Shown here: positions 63,473 to 64,000 of the stretch, piece after piece
Layout of the letters: each line of letters starts with the position of its first letter
Position numbering within the stretch: position 1 is the first letter of the stretch
NCBI RefSeq assembly: GCF_032193765.1
Contig: NZ_JAVBIJ010000001.1
Coordinates: forward strand, 3,348,001 to 3,412,000
Direction of reading: 5' to 3'
Source of the DNA: Rhodoferax potami
Lineage (GTDB): Bacteria > Pseudomonadota > Gammaproteobacteria > Burkholderiales > Burkholderiaceae_C
DNA: 64,000 nucleotides
The notes under the pieces: model-generated
Told to the model about the DNA's origin: nothing
Database searches by the model: none
Seen by the model: the letters and a program-made list of their open reading frames with translations, nothing else
Position numbers and translations under genes: made by a program

Positions 63473-64000
63473 ATGTCCAACCTCTCGGCAACCATCAAAT
63501 CTATCCAAGACGTCATGCGCCAGGACGCCGGCATCAACGGCGACGCCCAGCGCATCGAGCAAATGGTGTGGCTGCTCTTCCTCAAAGTGTTTGACGCGCT
63601 GGAAGAAGAGCTCGAACTCACCCGCGACAGCTACACAAGCCCCATCCCCGAGCCCCTGCGCTGGCGCAACTGGGCGGCAGACGCTGAGGGCATCACCGGC
63701 GACGGCCTGCTCAAGTTCGTGAACGACGACCTGTTTGGCGCACTCAAAAACCTAGGGGGCGACGCCCAGCGCAACCCGCGCGGCTACGTGGTGCGCAGCG
63801 TGTTTGAAGACGCCAACAACTTCATGAAAAGCGGCCACCTGCTACGCCAGGTCATCAACAAGCTCGCGGCTATCGACTTCAACCGCCAGGCCGAGCGCCA
63901 CCAGTTCAACGACCTGTACGAGAAGATACTGCGCGACCTGCAAAGCGCCGGCAACGCGGGCGAGTTCTACACCCCCCGCGCCGTCACCCAGTTCATGGTG
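63473..64000 (+). CDS. hsdM: type I restriction methylase subunit M (N-terminal part)
   Basis: The first 176 residues of an N6-adenine type I methyltransferase are present; the rest lies past the window. The N-terminal HsdM helical domain starts MSNLSATIKSIQDVMRQD, with QRIEQMVWLLFLKVFDALEEE. The catalytic lobe begins at AGNAGEFYTPRAVTQFMV, the conserved GEFYTPR motif just before the SAM-binding motif I. Specificity subunit hsdS would be expected further downstream. Confidence 0.93.
   Translation, partial: MSNLSATIKSIQDVMRQDAGINGDAQRIEQMVWLLFLKVFDALEEELELTRDSYTSPIPEPLRWRNWAADAEGITGDGLLKFVNDDLFGALKNLGGDAQRNPRGYVVRSVFEDANNFMKSGHLLRQVINKLAAIDFNRQAERHQFNDLYEKILRDLQSAGNAGEFYTPRAVTQFMV

Noticed and set aside
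1..64000. CRISPR arrays, tRNA or rRNA genes, insertion sequences and prophage genes
   Set aside because: I looked for regularly spaced repeats, tRNA arm motifs and transposase or integrase motifs and saw none; the only repeated element is the ~50-bp dispersed family.

Overview
The window looks like chromosomal DNA of a beta-proteobacterium of the Comamonadaceae (Rhodoferax-like). Pointers are the high GC content, the free-standing betaproteobacterial-type infA, the minCDE order, DUF2189/DUF2788 genes, a ChvE-MmsAB sugar transporter with a GbpR-type regulator, a PEP-CTERM protein, and a roughly 50-bp dispersed repeat present eight times, always in the same orientation. The family assignment is inference; no rRNA or tRNA gene is visible.

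Layout. 1-2670: MFS transporter (cut by the window edge), chemoreceptor and YnfA protein. 2758-6281: copper module (CopA ATPase, CopZ chaperone, CueR regulator) with two CueR-type promoters; copA looks leaderless. 6419-12543: small membrane and stress-type proteins, dienelactone hydrolase, RdgC, Spy-like protein, diguanylate cyclase. 12544-13033: AT-rich intergenic region with three perfect DnaA boxes, directly upstream of minCDE (13034-14910). 14916-19403: Lrp regulator, PPOX-fold protein, glutamine amidotransferase, infA, second chemoreceptor.

19525-31858 is a sugar-acid catabolic block: arabonate-type dehydratase, aldose dehydrogenase, GbpR, ChvE-MmsA-MmsB importer, 2-keto-3-deoxyarabonate dehydratase, a Gfo/Idh oxidoreductase, 2-ketoglutarate semialdehyde dehydrogenase and a second ChvE paralogue. 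Together they describe non-phosphorylative oxidation of L-arabinose (and probably related sugars) to 2-ketoglutarate. 31984-35537 holds a frameshifted TIGR00266 gene, a FliA-like sigma factor and a two-component system. 35605-39757 is a cyanate operon (ABC importer, NTF2-like protein, cyanase) behind a sigma-54-type promoter. aroG follows convergently.

41019-44335 is a visibly less GC-rich restriction-modification island (C5 methyltransferase with a regulatory HTH, 91-aa unknown, Vsr, MvaI/BcnI-family endonuclease) bounded on both sides by direct copies of the dispersed repeat, with an SsoII-like operator in front. Next to it are a truncated duplicate of a DNA glycosylase gene, a frameshifted PEP-CTERM gene and the full-length glycosylase gene, which carries the dispersed repeat in frame inside its coding sequence. 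47597-57638 is a LacI-regulated galactoside operon (ABC importer, beta-galactosidase, alpha-galactosidase) with two operator palindromes. The window ends with a PLP decarboxylase, a RidA protein and a type I restriction operon (hsdR, hsdM) split by an Orc-like AAA ATPase gene that has its own palindrome-rich promoter region.
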